In this document: piece by piece, positions 51,501 to 63,500 of the stretch
How positions within the stretch are numbered: the first letter of the stretch is position 1
How the letters are laid out: every line of letters begins with the position of its first letter
DNA from: Apteryx mantelli
Taxonomy: Eukaryota > Chordata > Aves > Apterygiformes > Apterygidae
Direction of reading: 5' to 3'
Length of the DNA: 64,000 bases
Assembly (NCBI RefSeq): GCF_036417845.1
Contig: NC_089979.1
Location: 25,175,958 to 25,239,957 of the forward strand
Notes under the pieces: generated by a model
Databases searched by the model: none
What the model was told of the DNA's origin: nothing
Seen by the model: only the letters and a program-made list of their open reading frames with translations
Position numbers and translations under genes: made by a program

Positions 51501-54500
51501 AAATGTAAGAGGAAAAAAATTCACTGGTTTCTTTAAAACAAAACAAAAAACTCAAAAAGCCATCAAAACCAGTAGGGTATAAAAATACTGTAGTAGTCCA
51601 AATACAGTTCTTCTAGTCATGAATACCATGGAAAGTACAGCAAGAGCAGTTGCTACAAAAAAACCCCCACACCCCTGTCAGCTTCTCATTTAGTGTGCTG
51701 CATATCTAGTTTCATTCTCATTAATTTAAGCCAACACAGCTCAATAAACCCAGTGAAGTCTTAAATGAGAAAGAACCAGCTTAAGCCAAGTTGGACTTGG
51801 CATAGCAGAGCACAGCTAGAGAGGCAGAAAAGACTGGGAACATGAGTGTATCAGAACAAAGCCTGAATGTCAAGTTTATAACAATTTACTAGGCTCTGGC
51901 TTCGTACTGCCATGATCATAAGTAAAGCAAGGCCTGTAACCTGCTGCATCTGCCATCACTGACAATGAAAGCAGCTTCCCCTTGGAAACAGTGAATAGGT
52001 GACTGGGGTTAAGAATGGTTGGAATAAATAAATGAGCAGTACCTTCAAACTGATGACTTAAAATAACAAAATTGATCCAAGAGTATCTTTATTGAGAGCT
52101 TCAGTTGGGTCAGTGGCTGTAAGCAACCATTTCCACTTCTTTTCTTTCATTATCTTGATCATACCTGGTCTATTCAAAATCATTTTGATTTCACATGATG
52201 CATACGGGGCAATCAGAGTAACTGACAGCATAAATAAGAGTGTGGGGAGACTGTGGCAACTTTTATTAGCACAGGCTTGTTTTTTAGGTGCTTCTCTCTC
52301 CTGAGGGCAGAATTCAGCTTACCTGTAATAGGCACAGCTATTACAGCTATTACAGCACCTAAAAAGCTAGAGACTGGTCATGGCAATATAACTCAGATGC
52401 CTAAGCTGCTTATTGGTATTCCCTATACAATCAGTGAGGAGAAGGAGGTTCCTCCAAAGAGCAATTTGGGATGCTCTAAGGAGGTGTCAGCCCCTTCTGA
52501 ATCACAAGCAGGGAGCCCACGTGCCTCCATACGGCAGTTCCCAGCATCCACAAAATGAGCTGCTTAAAGCCACCTGGTAGGAAACACTGAGTGTTGGGGT
52601 GCAGCTAAACTCAGGGCTGAGTGCTGGGTGCCTCTGTCCTGGATGAGATTCGACCGTGGCACAAGTTATTTATTTTGATAATAATATAAAGATTCAAGTG
52701 TTTGCACTATGGCTAAAGCCAGGCCCTTTGAGGGACTTCACTGCAGGCTTAAGGGCACCTACACAGAACCACATTTTGCTGCAGCCAGGGAGGCATCCCT
52801 TAGCTATGGGATGCTTCTCATCATGTGCTGGAATTCATATTTAGATGCCATGGCAACTCTGTGATCAAATGGAGGCATTTTAGCACCTTAAATGCCTCCA
52901 GAGTCAGGCAATGATGGATAGTGAACTGTCTGAATATCTGTCTTGTACTTCAGTGTAACCCAGTTCTACCTGATGCTTCATCAGGGAAGGTAGTTTAAAA
53001 GCACCTGGTAACAGAGCTGTAAGCAGCAGATATCTCACAGGCCAGCTGAGAATTCTAGAGATTATGTCCCATATACCTTGCATCCTCTTTTCTCTTTGTA
53101 TGCTCTCTTAGCCTCTGAAAAGTAGACGCAGTGTTTTGTTGCATTCCCAAATAATGCAACGTCAGGCTCAGAAATACTGTCTTTCTTCTGGCATTCTGAC
53201 TACAGCCAGTAATGGTATCCATGGAGGTCTACAGGAAAAGACCAAATGTTATTTTTTCCCCCAGGATCTCCTTCCAGCAGTTCATGGCTTAGGATCTCCT
53301 AAAATGTAATGAGAAGTTAATTGAAAGCTCAGTGGCCATGGAAGAAAAATAAAGGACTCCTGTAATTGCTCCAATCAAAACCTTGAAGAGTATTTTGCTT
53401 TTCATACTACTTTACCTTTCCAGACAGTCATGAATTTATATTATTAATAAACAGTACAACTCTGTATTATTCTCAGTTGAAATTAAAGTTTCCAGGATTT
53501 CTACTCTAAGATGCCTTTTCCTGCCTTGTCCAGTTTTCCTTTTAAAAATTCCTTTCTGCTTTTCTGAAGATTTTAGAGATATGTGAGCAATGGTGCACAG
53601 CAGCTATTAGTGCAAAAACAAGCTATGGTGTTTATTCTCTTTTTGTTTGTTTCCAGATCCATTTTAGCTTGGCCATCCTTTGGGTTAGTCACAGAGTAAG
53701 AATGGCAATAATGAGAAGATCCCGGTCTTGCTAAGGTTAATTTGAACTTAGCTATTTAGATCAATATGGACATCACTTTTAAGGCTGTGAATTTTTTTAG
53801 ACTGAGAGACATGTCCACAATGGTGGTCAAAGATGTGACAGTAGTTCCTGCTGACCCACATGAGCTGTGCTGATACTGGGAGATGTGTCACAGCAGACAG
53901 AGTTTGATGCAGCATGTAAATGTACCAGAGGGGGTGGGTAATAGCCAGGCAGCTGGCTCCTGCTGAGCTTCATGTGGGTCTGGTAAGCTCAGATTTATCT
54001 GCGATGGTCACTTTTTCACTACAGTTCAGACACTTTGCAGATGCATATGTCATCATCACAGGCAAAAATAGTCTTCTAGTCAAGTCTTCCCCTGACTATT
54101 GAAAATACTCAGAAAAATGAAAATATTCATGGCATCTCCCCAGCCTGGTAGAAGTTGCAGATGCTTGTGCAGTGTGATGTGTTCATCAGCTGTTGCTCTT
54201 TGTTTCTCATTTTGTTTGGGAGGTTTCCCACAGGAGCCAGAGATTTCATCCAATGTAGGGTGAATGTTCTACTTGCCACCATCTCCACCTCACTTTACCA
54301 TCTTGCTCTTCCAGATGCACTGCACTGGGCAGATGGCAAAATAACAGAACTGAACTCTGTATTTATCTGCAGTCATTTTGATGTATTTCTCTTCCAGATA
54401 TGTGCATAGCTACGGCAATTTCCCTCCTTATGATTCTGATCTGTGCAATGGCTACATATGGAGCATATAAGGTAATTCATTATAGTCAGTAAAGGTATGC

Positions 54501-57500
54501 ATCAAGTGACTTATAAAACTCTGTAGAAACAAAATTAAGAAAACTACTTCCTAACAATTTCTTTAGTTGTTGTTTAGTTGAAAACAGCAAAAAAAAATAG
54601 AGATAGAACTGATTGTTTAAATCTGTGATATCTCGCGGCCCCATTCTGAAGGCAGGAAGACTGCCCAGTTACGTTTACTGTCTACAGTTTCAAATATGAG
54701 TAAGCTCCAGGCAAGTTCTGATTTCAGAGATCTGAATCTTGTTCCTATAAAAGTTAAGGGAATTTTTTCCCATTCACCTCTCAAACCTGGGGTTTGTACC
54801 AATATTAATCCCATTAATTTAAAAAAAAAAAGAGAGAGACTGATGTCCAAGAAAGTGAGGGTGGTGTTAAGTGGTTTCTACATGTCACAGTTAAATGAAT
54901 CATGGGACTTACACCATCCATATTATAGCAGTTTAGCAGCCAAGTTGGCTTGGCCAACTCTTTTGGCTGAATGTCATGTTTCTTTTAGCTCATTTAAAGA
55001 GTTATTTTCTGTTTTGGTTTCATGAAGTGTAACACTGCATTCTGTCAAATATTCTTTAGATTTTAGTGCAGAAAGAAATATCTCCTTCATTTTTAGCTTG
55101 TGGCTGATGAGTTTTTATTTTATTTCCTTTTTAGCAACATGCAGCTTGGATCATTCCTTTCTTCTGTTACCAGATCTTTGACTTTGCTCTCAACACATTG
55201 GTTGCCATCAGCGTACTTGTCTATCCCAGCACAGTTCAGGACTACCTCCGCCAGCTGGTAAATCAATTGATGTTCAAAAATCTTTTGGGGCTTTAGGGAA
55301 AACTGAAACAATGCATAGTTTGTCCTTTATTTCCAGCCAATGGTTTACTGTTGACTTCCTATGCAGTCCTTGAAAAGTCCTCTCAGATGGAGCTTGCTTG
55401 TCTGTATTCAACCTCCTTGTGAGGTTGCATTATTAACTTGTTACAATATTTGTGCAGAGCTTTGGAGTTTGGCAGTGTTGTGAAAGCTCTAAGCACCATT
55501 TCATTTAGAATGAGAACTGTATTTCAAGACACAGATCAGTAAGTGATTGCTTTTGGATTCAGAGTTATTGTGTTGATATACAGAGTTGATCAGTTAGTGG
55601 CTTAGTTTTGGTACTATTTCAAGGATGTTTTGTTGCTCCTTTGAATTAATTTGGTGACTTTAGCACAGATTTCATTAGGCAGGAGTTTGATTCAAGATAG
55701 GTTTGGTTTTGCTAGAAAATATTATCAAATTCTTTCTTAGGAACAATTACAGGCTCCCTTCTTGCCATGATCTACTTTGGCCAAACAACCATAGTCATGA
55801 TCGTGTGAGCTTACATGATGTGATTGCAACCACCTACAGTGAAGACAAAAATTTATTGACCTCCTTCTCATCACAGGACCTTGGCCTGTGCGTTCAGATG
55901 GAGTTACAGAGCTCTGGGAGCAGCTAATGCTGCAACTGTCTCTGAAAATCTGCCCTGAGAACTTGAATTCAGATTAGCTTGGCTATGAACTTTGTTATGG
56001 GGATAGAAAACTAGGGAAGTATAAATAGCAGGTAATGAGAAACAGTAGGCAGATAAGCAGTCACTCACAGATCTGTGGGAAGTGGCAATGTGTCAAGCCA
56101 GCGGGAGCTGAGTGTATCAGGGCCTGTGTTATCCTTTGCCTTATTTAACACCCTCCTGTGTTCACAGAGGATGTTTCATTGGAAGAGAAGCAGAGGAATA
56201 ATTCAAAAGATACCCAGAGATACGAGTGGAAAACAGCAAATTAAGGTCATAGCTTGGTGAGTGCTTTAAGTGCACTGCCACCAGAAGGAGCCCACCTGTC
56301 TGTCCTTTGCCTGCGGTCCCTCATTTCTAACTCAGTGCCAGCCCCTCACTTGGGGCAGCACAAACGTCTGTATGCTTGCACGATGAACTGGGGCTCTGGA
56401 GCTAACTCTCCCCCCTTCCCAGAGGGTTAGTTGTAACCAGGTTTAACTCTGTCTTGGTCACTGTGCAAGAATGTAAGGGGGAAAGCAGCAGCCTGGGGAC
56501 AGGAACAGGCTGAGAGTTGCACACAGAAAAGTTACTGCTATTCTGCAGAAAACCCATTGTCTGGTGCCACAGCTGGGATTTGCACAAAGGAGGAGAAAGA
56601 AGAGATGATTCTCTCAAAAAGTTTTTTGAAATATCATTGTCATTCCTGTAGTTTACAACCCTTCCACAGCAGAAATATAAGGAGCACACCTTGCAAGATA
56701 TTTCAAACTGTGTAGAAGAATGCTTTTTGAGCCATGTTGCTACTTCGACCTACATTTCTAAAGGTAACTCAATGTTTTACTGATAACTCCAAGAAGGACA
56801 TGTTTTTCCCTCCCATCCAGTGTAGCCACCGTCTGCTGTCCGCATCCGTCCATGGAAGCTTTTTCTGTGGTATGCTGAGGCACAGAGCTGGGTCCTACTG
56901 TTTGACTTGCAGAAAGGTGGATATTTCCTAATCTCCTTTTAAGAATTTGCCATGCTGTTGAGATGCTTTATTTCTGGCTAGTTGAAATTAATGAAACCTT
57001 CTTTAGAAGTTACAAGAAGTAAAAAATAATTGACAAATCTAAACACCTCAGAGAAAAATCTATAGCTGGAAAGGACAAAAGGTTACTAGTTAGCATAAGG
57101 ATATTAGAAGTAAAAAAGGAAAAAAAACCCTAATCCAAGGAGAGGCCATTACTGGGCAGAGGCAATGAAATTATTGATTCAGAAAAGGAAAAAGTGCTCA
57201 CTAGCTATTTCTGTTCTGCATTTGGAAATAAGCAATATAGCATGTTTATATTGCATGGGGTATTGAAGTACTTTCCATTCACTGACAGTCAAGGAACATT
57301 TTAGACAGTTTTTACTCTGAATACTTAATTTTTAAATGAGCAGGTCAAGATAATTTGCACTTTTGAGCATTAAAATGCCTGGTTGCACAGATCTGTGTCT
57401 TACTGATGTAAATCTCTTTCTGGATTGGTAATGAAATTCCACAAGACTGCCTGAGTGCTGAACTGTCAGTGCTCAAAAGAACAAGGGGAAATTCCAGGGT

Positions 57501-60500
57501 GATTATAGGCTGATTAGCCTGACATCACTACCAAGCAGAGTAACAGAAGTGCTGAGATGAGATTCAATTGATAAAGGATTAGAACAGAGGAATATGATTA
57601 ATGACTGTCAGCACAGTTTTATGGAAAATCAGTCCTGCAGGCAAACTCATTTTCTCTCACTGACAAGATTACTAGGTTAGTCAATAAAGATGGGCACTGG
57701 CATAATGGACTTTTGTAAGATGTTTGACTTTGCAGCATGTTATTCAGAGCAACAATAAAGCACTAGATCAATAAAGGATATATAAATGTATTAGAACAGG
57801 TTAGCTGGTAGACTGCAAAGGGTAATGGTCAAGTCAAGCATCTTCCAATGGGTCTTTCTCATGGGTGGAGGAAGGTCTCCGGGAATTGACCCTTGGTTTC
57901 ATGTTCTTTCTTATTTCCGTTAGTAATCTTGGTACACATGAGGCTGTTCACAAAGGCTCACTTCAGCCTCAGGAGAGCTTTGCTAGGCTCACTGTCTAGA
58001 TGAATCAAGTCCTCCAGAAGGAGGTTCAGCCAGGAACCTAATCTAGCTATTCTGCATCACTCTCAGAAAGATTTTATCCCTGCATTGCCCAGAGTAAGTA
58101 CTTGTGACTCTTCCCAGCAAAATCAGTTCTAATAAAATCTGTAGCTGACACAGAGACTGATGGAGAAGTAAATAACGCTAAGGACAGAGCCATTACTCGG
58201 AGTGAACTAGACAGACTGGGACCTGAGTCCATTCAGCAGTGTGTTACACTGCTAACATAAAGAAATGCTTTTGAGAATGAGGAATACAGATGATCTTATT
58301 GTATGGCAACTGTACCTGGGATGCAGTGACTCTGGAGGCAATCTAAGGAGTAACTAAACAGGAGCGTCCAATTCTTTTTTTGCTATTTGCAAAAACTGTT
58401 CATGGGATTTGTGGACATGAAAAAATAGGAGCAATAATAGGATACTTTCCTTTTGTGTTGGTGTCATTGGTTGCATCTGTCTATTTCTGGTGTCTGGGCA
58501 TTAAGAACAATGTTGAAAAGTTAGAGAATATGCAAAAAAGTTCCTCTGAAAACTCTGTGAAAATTAGATACAATGTTGTATGATGAGAGACAATCAACTT
58601 TTCTTGCTTAGCTTGTCAAGAAAGGAGACTGAGAGTTGATGTCGTTACAGTTTTCGTGTGCAGAATAACTAGGTATTGAAAGGCTCTTTAAATTAGAGGA
58701 GAAACATAATGAGAATGAGTAGTTAAAAACTAATCCAGGTCAAGTTCAGTTAGAAACAAGAACCTGTTTTTATTTCACTGGACACAGTGGAAATTAGTGA
58801 TTGGCAAAAACTACAAAGAGCTGTGGTGAATTTTGTAGTTAATTTCAGCTGATGTACAATAGTCTTGATTATCTTATATAACTTTCTTTGAAGCTGTTTA
58901 CCCCTCTTCTGTCTTAGCTGTGGCCTCAAGCCCAAGTAGTTCAGCAGGAATCTGTGTTCGGACACTTCTTCATAAGGTCCACATCAGTCAGCAGAAGGAC
59001 ATCACATTTGGTCCAGAGCAAACACACTCTGTTTGAGAGGGCAGGAGCAAAAGGTACAGGTGAAGATCACATCTGCTGGCATCAGATATTCAGATACAGA
59101 ACAAGACAAAACTGAAAACAAGCCTTTCTGGTTAATAACAATGCCAGCAATGCAGTGCTAGAACCCAAATACTGTTGAAGAAGCTTTGTACCGCAGATTT
59201 GTTTCCCTCTTTTAATAATGTTTGTGCTAGATATGTTTGTAGTCTTAAGCACTATGCTTAGAACAAGACTGTAATTAATACCCTTGTTCCCAGGGGTGAG
59301 ATCTTAGTCATGCAAATTGGGCAGGATGACTCTCAATGACTTATAAATAAGCCCTAGAGACATCTTGCACACATGCCCTTTGCAGAGGCCTGCCAAGGTA
59401 GGCAGAAAGAACAGGACTGGGTTGTGTTTCTTCCTGGCATTCTTACAGTGTTTTTTCATCTAAAATTGCTGTGAATTTGGGGAGTGATATTTTAGGGGAC
59501 ACAGCTCCATCAAGGAAATGAAAAATCCCAGTCATTTTGCAAATCCATTATTGAATAGCTGGAAGAATGTATGCATTTGGTAATGGAGTATTTTTGGCTG
59601 TCATGAAGGAACTTTAGTAAAACTTCAGTCCATATTTTCTTACAATGCCAATGGTCACTCTAAGGTCAAAACCCCATGTTTTTAACCTTTTCTACTCCCC
59701 CATGCTAGTATCTGGAATTATTATTTTATCTGTCCACTTTGGTGCACAGGTTTAGGTCTATTGGTGGTGAGTTGGGAGCTTCTGTAGAATGCTCCATGTA
59801 CTTTCAGCAGGGCGATAAATAAAGTACCTATCAATAGTGTAAGCTGAGCTCTAGCTAAAAATGGTGCAATTCTGAAATACAGAACATTATGTCTGCAGGC
59901 TATTTTGTAATGTCAGCCTATGCTGGCTGCTGCTTTCAGAGCGGCAAGTGTCTTTGGAAACTTTTTGTTACCTTCTAATATCTAGTTGCGCACAGGTGTG
60001 TCACAATACCCATAAATTTCAAGAACATCTCAACATGAAGAGTCACGTAAAGTAAGTAGCTGTTACAAATCCAGCATTTGAAATGTTGTACGGCAATGAC
60101 ATGTCATAAAACTTTGTAAAGTTATGACTGTCACTATAAGGGCAAAAACTCTTCCCTTACAGTAAATACTGCATGTATAAAACAAAAATTACTTTGTTTC
60201 TTGGAGCAGTAGGGTCTAAAGTAGTTTGACCTAAAGCACAATTCTTTATCCCGACTAAATCTTTCACATATGTGCTTTCTAAAACCTTAGAATTAAGCAC
60301 TTAATCTTCTATCATCTGATACAGTATACATAAAGAATTAAACCAGAGGTGCAGAACAGGCTAGTCTGCAGCTGACATATGCAAACTTGTTTTTTATTAA
60401 AGTACTGAACTATTGCAGTTCATTTAAAGAAAATTTCAAAGTATGTTAGATAGCTTTACTATGAAACTAACTGGAGTACTACTGTCTAACAGTTAAGGTT

Positions 60501-63500
60501 GTATCAGTCTTGCTTTTAAATTCTAGGGGAAACTTCTATAGAATGTAAAAGAGAATAAACTTAAATAAATTATTCCTATGAACTATATCTTAAATAGGGA
60601 ATATCCTTTCTGACATTTTTTAATATCATTTTATAATTTCAAAGTAGGAGTACGATTAAATTCATAGCTTGGCTTAAAAAATTCTACAGAAACATTGTTT
60701 TCTTTAGGTTCTATAAGATTTTAATGCTCAGAGGATTATAACTGTTGAATGAGAATCCATGCCATGTTTTAAAGTGCATTTTTGTGTTCCAAGCAGAAGG
60801 AAAATATGAAAGGTTATGCAAACAGATTGAGAGAATGCAATGGGGCTAGAGGCTTGGGTTTTTTGTTTTTGTTGTGGATTTGTACAATATAAAAGAAATA
60901 TCCTTTCCATGTAAGTTTTAGATTCTTTTTAAGTGAATACCAGAACTTTGCTATGTGTGAGCAGTAATTTTTTTAAGTTGAAAGTTCACCAGGTTAATTA
61001 TTATGTCTGTAGCACTCTCAGTGTTCATGACAATATGACGAATGACACTTTAATGATGATTTTAGCATGCTGGTCCCACACCATTACAACTACTTCTTTG
61101 TTCATGTATAAAATTGCATAATGTCCTGCTGCAAAATCACTTGTGTATGTCTAATGACGGGCTTGATTTTCCCCACCCAGCTGGATTTCTGTCTCAGCTT
61201 CATGAAATCTTGCCCAACAATTAACATGGAGCTTGCCCATGGAGTTGCAGCACCGGTGCCCTCGCTGCGTGCTCATGCTGAGCCCTGTGCCCGGGCCTTT
61301 CCCCCAGCAGGATTTCACCTCCTGATTTCACCATGGGGGACAAACCTCCAGCACGGCAGCAGGGAGTGAAATTTGTCCCTTCCCACTGCATACACCTACC
61401 TCCATACCTGAGGTCAAAACAGCATCGGGGAGGGCAATGGGTGTTTTTAGAGAATGAACTGTCTGAACCATTTTTGGTACCTACTTTGATCTGAAATGGA
61501 GGGCAGAAGAGTGTTAAACTTCTGCTGCTTAGAAGGAGCCAGTCAGAGCAGATGCTGCAAACTGCTCCCCGTGGTGGGACGTGTCCCGCTGACGGGTGGG
61601 ACGGTGCCTTAGCCCATTGGGATGCGTCAGGTTCTGCACATCCAGGTGGGACGTGTCCCACCAACAAGTGGGATGATGCCTTAGCCTGACGGGGTGCATC
61701 GGGTGCCGCGCATCTGGTGGGACAGCTCCGGTTGTGCCAGAGGCCGAGGTCGCCTCGCTGTCTGCCCGCAGGAGCATACCGAGCCCCCGGGGCTGCACCC
61801 CTGGCATCCTCTTGTCTCCCTGCTGCCTGCTCCAGCCATAATTTCTCCTCCTAACATTAATTCAGGCCTTCACCGTACCCCTTGTATAACACATTTCCGC
61901 AGCACAGTGGCCACCCGAGGAACGGTGCCCGTTGGTGTGCAGTGAACCTCCCCAGCAGCCGTCAGGACACCGAGGCCACAGTGCCAGGGAGCCACCAACC
62001 GTGCTAGGAAGCAAGGGGAGCTTCTTCCCCATTGACCCGCTGGCCCTACGCTCTTCAGTGAACCCCAGCAGGCTTCTCCTGTCACGCGGCAAGATGGGAA
62101 GCACCCAGGAGGGACTGACATTGGTCTTCACACTCTTCACCATATGCTGCCCGCAGCCTGGCGGCGGGGGCAGCTGCTGCGCAGGCTCCCAGACCACCGC
62201 CGTGGGGGACCAGGGGAAGCCTTGTGGAGGCTTCCCTTCAGGGCAGATCTCTTTGGGAAAGAAAAACAGCCAGCCGAGCTTGAACGACGCAAACCGCAGT
62301 GCTCACTCCTCGCGTCCTCGCCTGACTTGTTGCTCTCGAGGCTGAGTTACCATCCTTGCAGCTGAAACCCAGCGGGCGCAAGGGAGAGCCCGGAGCCGCT
62401 CAGCGGCATGTGCTGCTCCGGGCTTGGCCACCTCGGGGCCATGGACCCAGCAGGCGCTCCTGCTCTTTAGGGCAGCAGGAACTGTACTGGTCATTTTCCC
62501 ACCCTCTTCTTGCCTCCGTGTACATCCCCGTTGAGCTGGGTCTGGAAACAGGCCATGAGGCTCTGAACAGAGCACCAGCAGGTCTGTTGTCCCATCTTAA
62601 ACTGGTGACAGGTTCCCTCAGGTTCCCCAAAACTGGACTGAAACAGAGCCAAAGCCTCACTAGGAGTTTTTATTCCATTCACAAACCAGTTTGACTGATT
62701 TTTTAATAGTAGGTCAGCACTAAATGAAATTGTATTTGAGCAGTTTTATTGTGACTGACTGTACTAACCAAATACGTGACCCCACTATTGCAAGCAGCAG
62801 GGTCAGCTATGGCATTAATTCTTAAATTTTCCACATATAATGCTTGTGTTTATTTTTCGGTGCATCTTTCATTGACATACGCTCTTGCTTTCTTGGTCTC
62901 TGGGTGACTGCATCCACTATGTTTAGCAATAAACTTTTTGTGTGAAAAAAGAAGTAACTCAATGAATTATAGCAAGCTAGATGCCTACAATACTGTACCT
63001 TGACAAAGAAGATAAAGTGATAAAAATTTGAGTCATGAAATTCAATACAAGAACAGAAACATTGCTGTCAAGAAACAGAAAATGTGCTTATGTAACATTT
63101 AGCTTCAAATGGTTACAGCAGCTGTTGATGTTAACCAGTCATAACAGCTCATGGAAGCACTAAAGAACGATTCTCACTAACAGCTGTCAAAAAAGAGAAT
63201 TTCCTGATGCACTGGGCGAAGTTCTGGTATAAGTGGTATTCAGGAGTTGCTCTGGATTTACACCACCATAGCTGAGAACACAGTTATAGCTTCCTCTAGT
63301 TAATTGTCCAGAGAAGGATGCAGAGCAGACCTGATTAATTAATTAGATCTGTAAAGACAAAGGAGCTGCGTATAGAAGGGGCTAATGCATTCATCTATAA
63401 TGAACTAGTGTTGCAGTGAAGTTATCTTTTGTGGAGAACAGCTTTACCTATGCACTATAATTTATTCTAACTGAAACAGAAAGTTGTGCATTGCAATATT

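Noticed and set aside
61221..62345. Several overlapping open frames of 80-150 codons on both strands in LAPTM4B intron 4
   Set aside because: Coincident frames on both strands and the tandem repeat point to base composition rather than coding.
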